11,312 nucleotides of DNA from Domibacillus sp. (GTDB lineage Bacteria; Bacillota; Bacilli; Bacillales; Domibacillaceae): NCBI GenBank assembly GCA_031177795.1, contig JAPSKG010000050.1:1-11312 (forward strand), written 5' to 3'. Positions within the stretch are counted from its first letter, which is position 1; every line of letters begins with the position of its first letter. Below, piece by piece: positions 1 to 6,832 of the stretch. Below the pieces are notes generated by a model. The model was not told where the DNA came from, ran no database searches, and saw nothing but the letters and a program-made list of their open reading frames with translations. The translations under genes and the position numbers were made by a program.

Positions 1-1
1 C

Positions 2-97
2 GACATGAAGCGGGCAATTTTTGCTTATAATAAAAGTGATGAGTATGTTGCTGACATATTATACTACGTGGATGAATACACAAAACAAGAACAGTAA
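2..97 (+). CDS. C-terminal fragment, probable lytic transglycosylase
   Basis: An open frame enters from the left edge and ends at the TAA at 95-97, leaving 31 residues. The fragment contains AIFAYNKSDEYVADIL, which resembles the conserved C-terminal helix of SLT-type lytic transglycosylases, where an A-x-x-A/S-YN-x-S-x-x-YV pattern closes the catalytic domain. Those enzymes cleave the glycan strands of peptidoglycan outside the cytoplasmic membrane. The catalytic glutamate and any signal peptide lie outside the window, so the assignment rests on this short tail. An internal ATG at 5-7 is not a credible start because the frame is open to the edge and no ribosome binding site can be seen. A hairpin terminator follows directly, so this is the last gene of its transcript. 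Confidence 0.55.
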   Translation, partial: DMKRAIFAYNKSDEYVADILYYVDEYTKQEQ

Positions 98-130
98 AAA
101 AACATGCCGTTTACCCGGCGGTGTTTTTTT
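96..130. terminator. Bidirectional terminator between convergent genes
   Basis: An A-run at 96-102 is followed by a hairpin (AACAT-GCCG paired with CGGC-G-GTGTT, one bulged base) and a T-run at 124-130. U-tracts are available in both directions. It would stop the transglycosylase transcript rightward and the small-protein transcript leftward. Its right end overlaps the stop codon of the minus-strand gene (129-131). Confidence 0.8.
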
Positions 131-416
131 ACTGTTCTTTTTTAATATAATAATCAACTGCAAACGGAACGCCTTCATGAACAAGCTTGCCGCTGATTGT
201 TTTATCTAAAAGCGGTTTTTTTTCTGTAGAGTGATTTTGTGAAGGAGAAAGACGGTGATTAACAGCATTTTTTGCTTGCTGCACCCAATAAGTAAACTGT
301 AGCTGATTTTCTTTTTTTGAAAGCCACCAGGCTACTGCACCGCCCACTGCTAGAAAAAAGGGAAACTGATTTTTTCTTTTCCCGTCTTTTTTTATTGTAC
401 TTATATGATTGTTCAT
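129..416 (-). CDS. Small single-pass membrane protein, unknown function
   Basis: I do not recognise this 95-residue protein. It starts at ATG 414-416, with a strong AAAGGAGGC-type ribosome binding site just upstream (plus-strand complement about 422-430) at good spacing, which supports a real gene. The N-terminus is basic (KK-DGKRK, residues 9-15) and leads into a short hydrophobic segment FPFFLAVGGAVAWWL (residues 18-32) followed by SKK. This suggests one membrane anchor or an uncleaved signal, with the remaining ~60 residues as a polar domain. There are no cysteines and no recognisable catalytic motif. The tail ends VPFAVDYYIKKEQ. The gene is monocistronic: it converges on the transglycosylase fragment and diverges from corA. 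A role at the cell envelope is only a guess from the anchor and the neighbour. Confidence 0.7.
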   Translation of the reverse strand: MNNHISTIKKDGKRKNQFPFFLAVGGAVAWWLSKKENQLQFTYWVQQAKNAVNHRLSPSQNHSTEKKPLLDKTISGKLVHEGVPFAVDYYIKKEQ

Positions 417-506
417 ATAAAGCCTCCTTTAAAAAAAAGCTTTTTATTTTTTATGTTTTCCCATTTTTTAAAGTTTAAAAACATATCTTGCAAAAAAATC
501 CAGATG

Positions 507-531
507 GTTTAGTGAAAATAAAAATGGGTAA
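507..531 (+). promoter_or_regulatory. Candidate sigma-B-type promoter upstream of corA
   Basis: GTTTAG at 507-512, a 13-base spacer, then GGGTAA at 526-531. The general-stress sigma-B consensus in Bacillus is close to GTTTAA-N12-15-GGGTAT, so each element differs at one position. It lies 41 bases before the corA ATG. I see no good sigma-A promoter here: the TTGCAA at 488-493 lacks a convincing -10 at the right distance. The match is by eye only. Confidence 0.4.
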
Positions 532-571
532 AACTACTCGGAAAACAGAATTGAGGAAGGATTGATTCCGG

Positions 572-1513
572 ATGGAACATGTATTCCACTCCTCACAATG
601 GAAATGGCAAGAGTTTGAGATAGAAAATGAAGCTCAAGCGGATGAGCTGGCCAGAAAACACCATACTTGCAAAAAGTGGGTTGGAAATATAAAAAAAAAT
701 AACAATAATTTGCTGGAGGTTTATACAGGAACGCCTGGCAAAGAAATTATATGGGGGTCGCTTGTTTACGGGCAGGACATAAAGAAAAAAGAACAAACAT
801 CTGTTTTTCATTTTTATTTAACGAGAGAAGAGCTTGTCACGGCAAATTTTGATTATACAAAGGTTGACCACGCAAATATAAAGGCATTAAGGGAAAAATT
901 GCACTACTCAGAATCACCAATAGAAGGATTTCTGGTGATTATTGGTGAGGTGTTAAATCACTTTTTAATAGAAATTGATAAATTTGAGTTAAAGCTTCAA
1001 GATCTGCTCTGGCAATTACAAGAAAAAAACAGCACCCGTCTTTTAGATCGTGTGGCAAACGTTGATCATGAGTTGCTTATTTGGAAAAATTTAATTATCC
1101 CCATGTTTGAAATTCAAATGGCTTTAGAAGAAGTTTTTGGTGATCAAACATCAGAAGGAAAAGAGTTTAAACGCACAAAACGAAGACTTGCACGGGCCAG
1201 AACGTTAATCAAGGAGTATGAAGATGAAATTCAAGCACTTCTAGACTTGGAAAACGTTGTGTCTACACACCGCGGAAACGAAATTATGAAAACATTAACC
1301 GTTTTGACAACTTTATTTACCCCTGTTACGGCTCTAGGCGCTGTCTGGGGGATGAACTTTAAAAACATGCCCGAACTTAGCTGGAAATACGGCTATTTGT
1401 TTGCTGGTTTTATCATTATTGTCGCAACGTTTATTCTTTATATTTATTTAAAAGGCAAAGGATGGATGGGCGATATTTTAAGTGTCCGCTCAAAAAAATC
1501 ATTTTTTAAGTGA
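572..1513 (+). CDS. corA: CorA-family magnesium/divalent cation transporter
   Basis: This 313-residue protein has CorA architecture: a soluble N-terminal alpha/beta domain, a long charged helical region (about residues 100-235) and two C-terminal membrane segments (about 240-259 and 274-297). The signature GMN tripeptide is at 260-262 at the end of the first segment, followed by FKNMPELSWKYGY, the conserved periplasmic-side loop. The residue before GMN is Trp rather than the common Tyr. CorA proteins form pentameric channels that take up Mg2+ (some members Co2+, Ni2+ or Zn2+) across the cytoplasmic membrane; substrate cannot be fixed from sequence. The ATG at 572 follows GAGGAAGG (553-560) at a rather long 11-base spacing. 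The upstream region is too short and lacks the structure for an M-box riboswitch. No hairpin follows the gene, so read-through into aconitase is possible. Confidence 0.92.
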   Translation: MEHVFHSSQWKWQEFEIENEAQADELARKHHTCKKWVGNIKKNNNNLLEVYTGTPGKEIIWGSLVYGQDIKKKEQTSVFHFYLTREELVTANFDYTKVDHANIKALREKLHYSESPIEGFLVIIGEVLNHFLIEIDKFELKLQDLLWQLQEKNSTRLLDRVANVDHELLIWKNLIIPMFEIQMALEEVFGDQTSEGKEFKRTKRRLARARTLIKEYEDEIQALLDLENVVSTHRGNEIMKTLTVLTTLFTPVTALGAVWGMNFKNMPELSWKYGYLFAGFIIIVATFILYIYLKGKGWMGDILSVRSKKSFFK

Positions 1514-1535
1514 TTGGTTTTTCTTATGGATAGTG

Positions 1536-1551
1536 ATAAACTTCTTGTTAT
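1536..1551 (+). promoter_or_regulatory. Possible CcpC-type dyad at the aconitase promoter
   Basis: ATAA (1536-1539) and TTAT (1548-1551) form an inverted pair separated by 8 bases, next to the candidate -35. In B. subtilis the citrate-responsive LysR-type repressor CcpC recognises ATAA-N7-TTAT at citB. The spacing here is one base longer than that, so the assignment is weak. In AT-rich DNA such a pair is also likely by chance. Confidence 0.22.
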
Positions 1552-1579
1552 TTACTTATGTCAAAGAATGTACTAAGAT
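1551..1579 (+). promoter_or_regulatory. Candidate sigma-A promoter of the aconitase gene
   Basis: TTTACT at 1551-1556 and TAAGAT at 1574-1579 are separated by 17 bases and each match the sigma-A hexamers at four or five of six positions. Transcription would start near 1586, giving a leader of about 80 bases. This is the best-spaced pair in the corA-acnA gap. Confidence 0.45.
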
Positions 1580-1666
1580 AAAAGGTGTGAAAAATTAGAA
1601 AAAATAAAAAGCTGATTTTTCGGATGTTTTACATTACATAATTTAAATCAATAAGGGGGAACCGAA

Positions 1667-4393
1667 ATGGCGAAAAAGGATGTATTTAACGCCCGCGCGA
1701 GCTTTGATTTAAACGGTAAGCGCTACAATTATTACCGTTTGGCAGCTCTTGAAGAAGCAGGTACAGCGAACGTTTCACGCTTGCCATATTCGATAAAAGT
1801 ATTACTTGAATCAGTGCTTCGTCAGTTTGATGACTACGTTATCAATAAAGAGCATGTAGAAAACCTGGCAAAATGGGGAGAAGGAGCAAACGCAGAAGCA
1901 GAAGTTCCATTTAAACCATCTCGAGTAATTTTGCAGGATTTCACAGGCGTGCCCGTTGTTGTTGACCTTGCATCACTTCGGAAAGCAATGGCAGATATTG
2001 GCGGAGACCCGCAGGTAATTAATCCGGAAATTCCAGTTGACCTTGTTATTGACCACTCTGTACAAGTAGATGCATACGGAACTAAGGAAGCTTTGGGGCG
2101 CAATACAGAGCTGGAATTCGAACGTAACGCAGAGCGTTACCAGTTTTTAAACTGGGCACAAAAAGCGTTTGATAACTATCGTGCTGTTCCACCAGAAACA
2201 GGAATTGTGCATCAAGTTAACCTTGAGTATCTTGCAAGCGTCGTGCATGCAATTGAAACAGAAAACGGCGAATTCGAAACGTATCCAGATACACTGGTAG
2301 GAACCGATTCTCATACAACTATGATCAATGGCCTTGGCGTTCTTGGCTGGGGCGTTGGCGGTATTGAAGCTGAAGCTGGAATGCTTGGCCAGCCATCTTA
2401 CTTCCCAATTCCTGAAGTAGTTGGCGTAAAACTAACAGGAGAGCTGCCTAATGGAGCAACGGCAACTGACCTTGCTTTAAAAGTAACTCAGGTTCTTCGC
2501 GAAAAAGGCGTAGTAGGCAAATTTGTTGAGTTCTTCGGTGAAGGAGTTGCTTCATTGCCGCTTGCTGACCGTGCAACAATTGCTAATATGGCTCCTGAAT
2601 ACGGAGCAACTTGCGGATTTTTCCCTGTAGATGCAGAAGCGCTTGATTACATGCGCTTAACTGGAAGAGAAGAATCACATATTCAAGTTGTCGAAAAATA
2701 TTTGAAAGAAAACGATATGTTCTTTACACCGGATAAAGAAGATCCTGTTTACACAGAAGTTGTAGAACTTGATCTTGCTGATATTGAATCAAACTTGTCT
2801 GGTCCAAAACGCCCGCAGGACTTAATTCCGCTTTCAGAAATGAAGCAGTCTTTCCAACAAGCCGTAAGCGCGCCTCAAGGCAATCACGGTTTTGGATTAA
2901 CAGCGGCAGAACTTGACCGTACAGCGACTGTAACATTTAATGATGGCACAACGGCTGAAATGAAAACTGGCGCAATCGGCATTGCTGCGATTACATCTTG
3001 TACAAACACTTCTAACCCATACGTACTTTTAGCGGCTGGTTTAGTAGCGAAAAAAGCAGTTGAACTTGGACTTGAAGTGCCAAAATACGTAAAAACATCT
3101 CTTGCACCGGGTTCAAAAGTGGTAACAGGCTACCTGCGTGATTCTGGTCTTCTTCCGTATATGGAGCAAATCGGCTTTAACCTTGTTGGTTACGGCTGTA
3201 CAACTTGTATCGGAAACTCGGGTCCAATGAAAGAAGAAATTGAAAAAGCAATCATAGATTCTGACCTTCTTGTTACGTCTGTGCTGTCAGGAAACCGTAA
3301 CTTTGAAGGCCGTATTCATCCGCTTGTGAAAGGAAACTATCTTGCTTCTCCGCCGCTTGTTGTTGCTTATGCACTAGCGGGCAATGTAAACATTGACCTT
3401 CAAAACGAGCCAATTGGCAAAGGGAAAGATGGACAAGACGTTTTCTTCAGCGATATCTGGCCAACATCAGATGAAGTTAAAGAAGCGGTAAAACGGACAG
3501 TTACGCCTGAATTGTTCCGCAAAGAATACGAACAAGTATTTAACAGCAATGCGCGCTGGAACCAAATTCAAACAAATGATGATGCACTTTACAGCTGGAA
3601 TGAGGATTCAACTTACATTCAAAATCCAACATTCTTCCAAAATCTTTCACCAAACCCTGAGCCAATCCAGCCTCTTTCAGGCTTGCGTGTAATGGGCAAA
3701 TTCGGTGATTCCGTTACAACTGACCATATTTCACCAGCCGGTGCTATCGGCAAAGATACACCAGCCGGTAAATACTTGCGTGAAAAAGGCGTAGAGCCTC
3801 GTGACTTTAACTCTTATGGGTCTCGCCGTGGAAATCATGAAGTTATGATGCGTGGTACATTTGCGAATATCCGTATCCGCAACCAAATCGCTCCAGGCAC
3901 AGAAGGCGGGTACACAACATTCTGGCCAACAGGTGAAGTAATGCCGATTTACGATGCATGCATGAAATACCAGGAGCAAGGAACAGGCCTTGTAGTACTT
4001 GCAGGAAAAGACTATGGAATGGGCTCTTCGCGTGACTGGGCTGCCAAAGGAACAAACCTTCTTGGCGTTAAAACAGTTATTGCAGAAAGCTATGAGCGTA
4101 TCCACCGTTCAAACCTTGTTATGATGGGTGTGCTGCCTCTTCAGTTTAAAGCTGGTGAAAACGCAGAAGCACTTGGCTTAACAGGTGAAGAAACATTTGA
4201 AGTGGCAATTTCAGATAACGTGAAACCGCGTGAAATTGTAAAAGTAACAGCAACAAATAAAGAAGGCCAAAAAACAGAATTTGAAGCGCTAGTTCGCTTT
4301 GATTCTGAAGTAGACGTTGACTACTACCGTCACGGCGGCATTTTACAAATGGTTCTTCGCGGCAAACTGCAAAATGTAAATGTAGGAAATTAA
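1667..4393 (+). CDS. acnA: Aconitate hydratase (aconitase, AcnA/CitB type)
   Basis: This 908-residue protein isomerises citrate to isocitrate through cis-aconitate in the cytosolic TCA cycle. Its length matches monomeric AcnA/IRP-type aconitases (B. subtilis CitB, about 909). The three [4Fe-4S] ligands are visible: Cys445 in TSCTNTSNPY, and Cys511 and Cys514 in GCTTCIGNSG. Other signatures include DLVIDHSVQVD and GTDSHTTMINGLGVLGWGVGG in the N-terminal half, and the swivelling domain 4 with KDYGMGSSRDWAAKG and the YERIHRSNLVMMGVLPL stretch near the C-terminus. The ATG at 1667 is preceded by AAGGGGGA (1653-1660). Bacillus aconitase also acts as an iron-responsive RNA-binding protein; this cannot be read from the sequence but is likely conserved. 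Codon use looks that of a highly expressed gene, with few rare codons. Confidence 0.98.
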   Translation: MAKKDVFNARASFDLNGKRYNYYRLAALEEAGTANVSRLPYSIKVLLESVLRQFDDYVINKEHVENLAKWGEGANAEAEVPFKPSRVILQDFTGVPVVVDLASLRKAMADIGGDPQVINPEIPVDLVIDHSVQVDAYGTKEALGRNTELEFERNAERYQFLNWAQKAFDNYRAVPPETGIVHQVNLEYLASVVHAIETENGEFETYPDTLVGTDSHTTMINGLGVLGWGVGGIEAEAGMLGQPSYFPIPEVVGVKLTGELPNGATATDLALKVTQVLREKGVVGKFVEFFGEGVASLPLADRATIANMAPEYGATCGFFPVDAEALDYMRLTGREESHIQVVEKYLKENDMFFTPDKEDPVYTEVVELDLADIESNLSGPKRPQDLIPLSEMKQSFQQAVSAPQGNHGFGLTAAELDRTATVTFNDGTTAEMKTGAIGIAAITSCTNTSNPYVLLAAGLVAKKAVELGLEVPKYVKTSLAPGSKVVTGYLRDSGLLPYMEQIGFNLVGYGCTTCIGNSGPMKEEIEKAIIDSDLLVTSVLSGNRNFEGRIHPLVKGNYLASPPLVVAYALAGNVNIDLQNEPIGKGKDGQDVFFSDIWPTSDEVKEAVKRTVTPELFRKEYEQVFNSNARWNQIQTNDDALYSWNEDSTYIQNPTFFQNLSPNPEPIQPLSGLRVMGKFGDSVTTDHISPAGAIGKDTPAGKYLREKGVEPRDFNSYGSRRGNHEVMMRGTFANIRIRNQIAPGTEGGYTTFWPTGEVMPIYDACMKYQEQGTGLVVLAGKDYGMGSSRDWAAKGTNLLGVKTVIAESYERIHRSNLVMMGVLPLQFKAGENAEALGLTGEETFEVAISDNVKPREIVKVTATNKEGQKTEFEALVRFDSEVDVDYYRHGGILQMVLRGKLQNVNVGN

Positions 4394-4398
4394 TAATG

Positions 4399-4433
4399 AA
4401 AAAAACCGGATCTTTAAAGATCCGGTTTTTTAT
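4399..4433. terminator. Perfect bidirectional terminator, acnA / ggt-like gene
   Basis: A fully palindromic hairpin: A-run, CCGGATCTTT, AAAGATCCGG, T-run, centred between 4415 and 4416. The A-run on the left becomes a U-tract on the other strand. It begins a few bases after the aconitase stop and ends at the stop codon of the minus-strand gene (4434-4436), so it serves both convergent genes. Confidence 0.93.
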
Positions 4434-6101
4434 TTATTTTACAGCCACCGGAATACCGGGCCGTGATGAATCACTGCCGCCATAGAGTTCCCCGGTTTCC
4501 GGATTGATTAAAATGGCTTGCACATTTCCAATAGAAAATGCCATCGAATCAAATTGATAATTCATTTGTTCTAATTTTTGTCTGGCAGTTTCCGGAATGC
4601 CTTCTTCATGCCAGATAAGAGGGCCGGTACTATTATAAATTCGAGGTTCTTCAATAGCATCTTTTAAATCCATTCCATAATCCAAAACGTGAATCATCGT
4701 TTGCATTACAGAAGCCGGAATAGTAGGGCCCCCGGGGGAACCAAGTGTTAATACAGGTTTTTGATTTTTAAAAACAATGGTAGGTGTTTTCATGCTGACC
4801 GGGTATTTTCCTGCTTCAACAGAATTAATGCCAGCTGGATCTGGATCAAAATCTGTCATGTCGTTGTTTAATAAAAAGCCGTAGCCGGGCACCATAATGC
4901 CGGATCCGAAAAAATGCTCTAAAGAAGAAGTGCATGCGGCAATATTTCCTTCTTGGTCAATAGCAATAAAATGAGAAGTTTCCGGTCCGGCATTGTCAGT
5001 GCCTGGCTTTTTTTCATGTGCGTGTTTTTGGTCATATTTCCATGGATTTCCCTCTGAAACGGCCGTATTTCTAAAATTAAAATTAACTAATTCAATTCTT
5101 TTTTTAAGGTATGGTTCCGATAACAGGCCGTTAAGCGGAATATCGTAAAAAGCCGGATCACCCATGTAAGCAAGTTTATCAGCAGTCATAATTCGCATGA
5201 TTTCCGCTAAAAGATAATACTTTTGCCAGGAGTGAAGATCAAATTGTGAAATATGGAGCTTTTCTGCCAGCTTTAACATATAAAGAAGAGCAAATCCCCC
5301 GGCATTTGGAGGAGGCGGTACAGCTACTGTGTAATCGCCATATGTGCCTGAAAGAGCTTTAGTGACGACCGCCTGGTAAGATGCCAGATCTTGTTTGGAT
5401 AAAAACCCGTTAAATGCTTTAACCGTTTCAACAATTTTATCTGCTAATTCTCCTTTATAAAACGTATCAGCTCCTTTTTCTTGCAGTAAAATGAGCGTTT
5501 GCGTTAAATCGTTGTTAACTACAGTCTCTCCTTTTACTAAAGGCACGTTTTTCGGAAAAAAAAACTTACGCCCTTCTTTTCCAATGCGATTGCCGAAGCG
5601 CTCAAGGCCAGTCACCCATGTTTCATTTACGTTGATTCCATTTTTAGAAAGCAAGACAGCAGGTTCTATAACATCGGCCCATTTCATCGTTCCAAATTCA
5701 TTTAAAGCTTTTTCGATTGCTTTTAAAATGCCGGGTACCGCAACAGCTGTACCCGGAGTTGATCTTTTTAAAAAAGGAATAATATCCTGATGTTCATCTA
5801 CAAAAATATTTTTATGGGCTTTTTTGGGGGCGACAGAGTGGCCATGGATCACAAACGTTTTCTTTTTTTGGGCGTCATAATATAAAATAAAGCCGCTTGC
5901 CGCAATTCCGGTGTTAAAAGGTTCTGAAACAGCAAGGGCAAATTGCATAGCTGCAACAGCATCCATTGCATTTCCGCCATTGGTTAAAATTTCTGCACCA
6001 ATTGTTGAAGATTCTTTTGTGGCGCTTGCAGTCATTCCGTTTTTTCCACGAGCCCGCTGTTCGTGTAGCTCTGATTTTTGATTTTTCCATATATGGTTCA
6101 T
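4434..6101 (-). CDS. Gamma-glutamyltranspeptidase-fold Ntn hydrolase, cytosolic type
   Basis: This 555-residue protein belongs to the GGT family, which autocleaves to expose a catalytic N-terminal Thr. Visible motifs are NGGNAMDAVAA (41-51), TSHF with the predicted nucleophile Thr375, FGSGIMVPGYGFLLNNDMTDFD (398-419), KYPVSMKTPTIV, and the oxyanion GSPGG. Cleavage before Thr375 would give subunits of about 374 and 181 residues. There is no signal peptide or hydrophobic N-terminus, so it should be cytosolic, unlike secreted Ggt and more like B. subtilis YwrD. Several positions that bind the glutamyl group in E. coli GGT differ (Arg114 becomes His88, Asn411 becomes Glu395, Gln430 becomes Asp414), so glutathione may not be the substrate. 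The ATG at 6099-6101 is the first in frame after an upstream in-frame stop, but GGAGG (complement of 6116-6120) is 14 bases away, longer than usual. Confidence 0.88.
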   Translation of the reverse strand: MNHIWKNQKSELHEQRARGKNGMTASATKESSTIGAEILTNGGNAMDAVAAMQFALAVSEPFNTGIAASGFILYYDAQKKKTFVIHGHSVAPKKAHKNIFVDEHQDIIPFLKRSTPGTAVAVPGILKAIEKALNEFGTMKWADVIEPAVLLSKNGINVNETWVTGLERFGNRIGKEGRKFFFPKNVPLVKGETVVNNDLTQTLILLQEKGADTFYKGELADKIVETVKAFNGFLSKQDLASYQAVVTKALSGTYGDYTVAVPPPPNAGGFALLYMLKLAEKLHISQFDLHSWQKYYLLAEIMRIMTADKLAYMGDPAFYDIPLNGLLSEPYLKKRIELVNFNFRNTAVSEGNPWKYDQKHAHEKKPGTDNAGPETSHFIAIDQEGNIAACTSSLEHFFGSGIMVPGYGFLLNNDMTDFDPDPAGINSVEAGKYPVSMKTPTIVFKNQKPVLTLGSPGGPTIPASVMQTMIHVLDYGMDLKDAIEEPRIYNSTGPLIWHEEGIPETARQKLEQMNYQFDSMAFSIGNVQAILINPETGELYGGSDSSRPGIPVAVK

Positions 6102-6409
6102 ATCCGTTTACCAATCCTCCGATATAAGCGTAAAAATCTTTTTAATGGCAGTAACGTGAAAGCCTGTTTTTACATAGTGCGATTGTTTATTATGTAATCG
6201 GCCGTCCGATCTTTTTAACATGGTTTTTTTCCATGCAAAACTTGTTTTTTCGGTCTTTTATTGAAGTTGACCAACTGTTTAAAAAACTAGCCAATGGGTG
6301 TTATTTGTTCATATGTATTGTTTACCCGAAAAAATAAAAAAGATAACCGCATGAAGAAAAAGTGATAAAATAAAGAAAACAGCAAGATAGGTAAAGGAGT
6401 TTTTTCATT
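6102..6409. other. 308-base divergent intergenic region
   Basis: No gene is supported here. It holds the start regions of the ggt-like gene (leftward) and yneP (rightward). Three small inverted repeats stand out. ATCGG-CCGT-CCGAT (6197-6210) is followed by CTTTTT and looks like a weak plus-strand terminator. CATGG-T7-CCATG spans 6219-6235. AGTTG-AC-CAACT spans 6265-6276 and directly abuts the candidate sigma-B promoter. I could not find a convincing leftward promoter for the ggt-like gene. Confidence 0.5.
6277..6301 (+). promoter_or_regulatory. Candidate sigma-B-type promoter upstream of yneP
   Basis: GTTTAA at 6277-6282, a 13-base spacer and GGGTGT at 6296-6301 match the sigma-B pattern GTTTAA-N12-15-GGGTAT with one mismatch. 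A 12-base inverted repeat (AGTTG-AC-CAACT, 6265-6276) sits immediately upstream. The leader to the TTG start would be about 100 bases. A weaker sigma-A alternative is TTGTTT at 6319-6324 with GATAAC at 6342-6347. Confidence 0.38.
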
Positions 6410-6832
6410 TTGTTTATTTCAGAAACACAAGTAGAAGTAAGGTACGCAGAAACGGATGCCATGCAGGTGGTTTATCATGGCCAGTATGTTGTATGGTTTG
6501 AAATTGGCCGGACTAATTTAATTAAAGAGCTGGGCTTTCATTATGCGGATATGGAAAAATCAGGGTACGTTTCGCCCGTTATTGATATTCAGCTTTCTTA
6601 TAAGCAGCCGTTTCGGTACGGGGAAACTGCAACTGTGCGAACATGGATACAAGACTATACTGGCATTCGCACAACGTATGGATATGAAATTAAAAATGCA
6701 AAAGGGGAAGTTTGCGTAACGGGTTCAAGTGTTCATACTGTTGTGGATAAAGAAACGTTCCGCCCTGTGAAATTTAAAAAAGAGTTTCCGGAGTGGCACG
6801 AAGTATACGAGAAAGAAAAGCAAAGCAAGTAA
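6410..6832 (+). CDS. yneP: YneP-type 4-hydroxybenzoyl-CoA thioesterase-family protein
   Basis: This 140-residue single hotdog-fold protein is of the YbgC/FadM acyl-CoA thioesterase family, cytosolic, presumed to hydrolyse acyl-CoA thioesters; its physiological substrate is not known to me. The active-site signature lies at residues 12-30, YAETDAMQVVYHGQYVVWFE, with predicted catalytic Asp16 followed by Tyr22-His23. The family's usual Gly after D-x-x is Gln19 here. Translation starts at TTG (6410-6412), 10 bases after AAAGGAG (6393-6399). The next Met (residue 18) would remove the catalytic Asp, so TTG is the required start. The stop overlaps the yneQ start by one base (TAATG), implying an operon and translational coupling. 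The order yneP-yneQ-yneR-plsY is as in B. subtilis. Confidence 0.9.
   Translation: MFISETQVEVRYAETDAMQVVYHGQYVVWFEIGRTNLIKELGFHYADMEKSGYVSPVIDIQLSYKQPFRYGETATVRTWIQDYTGIRTTYGYEIKNAKGEVCVTGSSVHTVVDKETFRPVKFKKEFPEWHEVYEKEKQSK

Noticed and set aside
417..571. M-box magnesium riboswitch upstream of corA
   Set aside because: The leader is too short, about 40 bases from the only plausible promoter, and shows no multi-helix structure or terminator.
1581..1620. CodY box in the aconitase leader
   Set aside because: The best alignment to the 15-base consensus has about six mismatches, in a run of A's where chance matches are expected.
3731..4105. Minus-strand open frame of 124 codons within acnA
   Set aside because: It is a shadow of the aconitase coding strand, cysteine- and histidine-rich in a pattern typical of antisense frames, with no ribosome binding site.
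5491..5790. Plus-strand 99-residue open frame inside the ggt-like gene
   Set aside because: It is an antisense shadow of a well-conserved gene with no start signals.
6793..6831. N-terminal extension of yneQ inside yneP
   Set aside because: It is an in-frame open stretch only. The TAATG overlap start at 6832 gives the expected MAFGIKR N-terminus.
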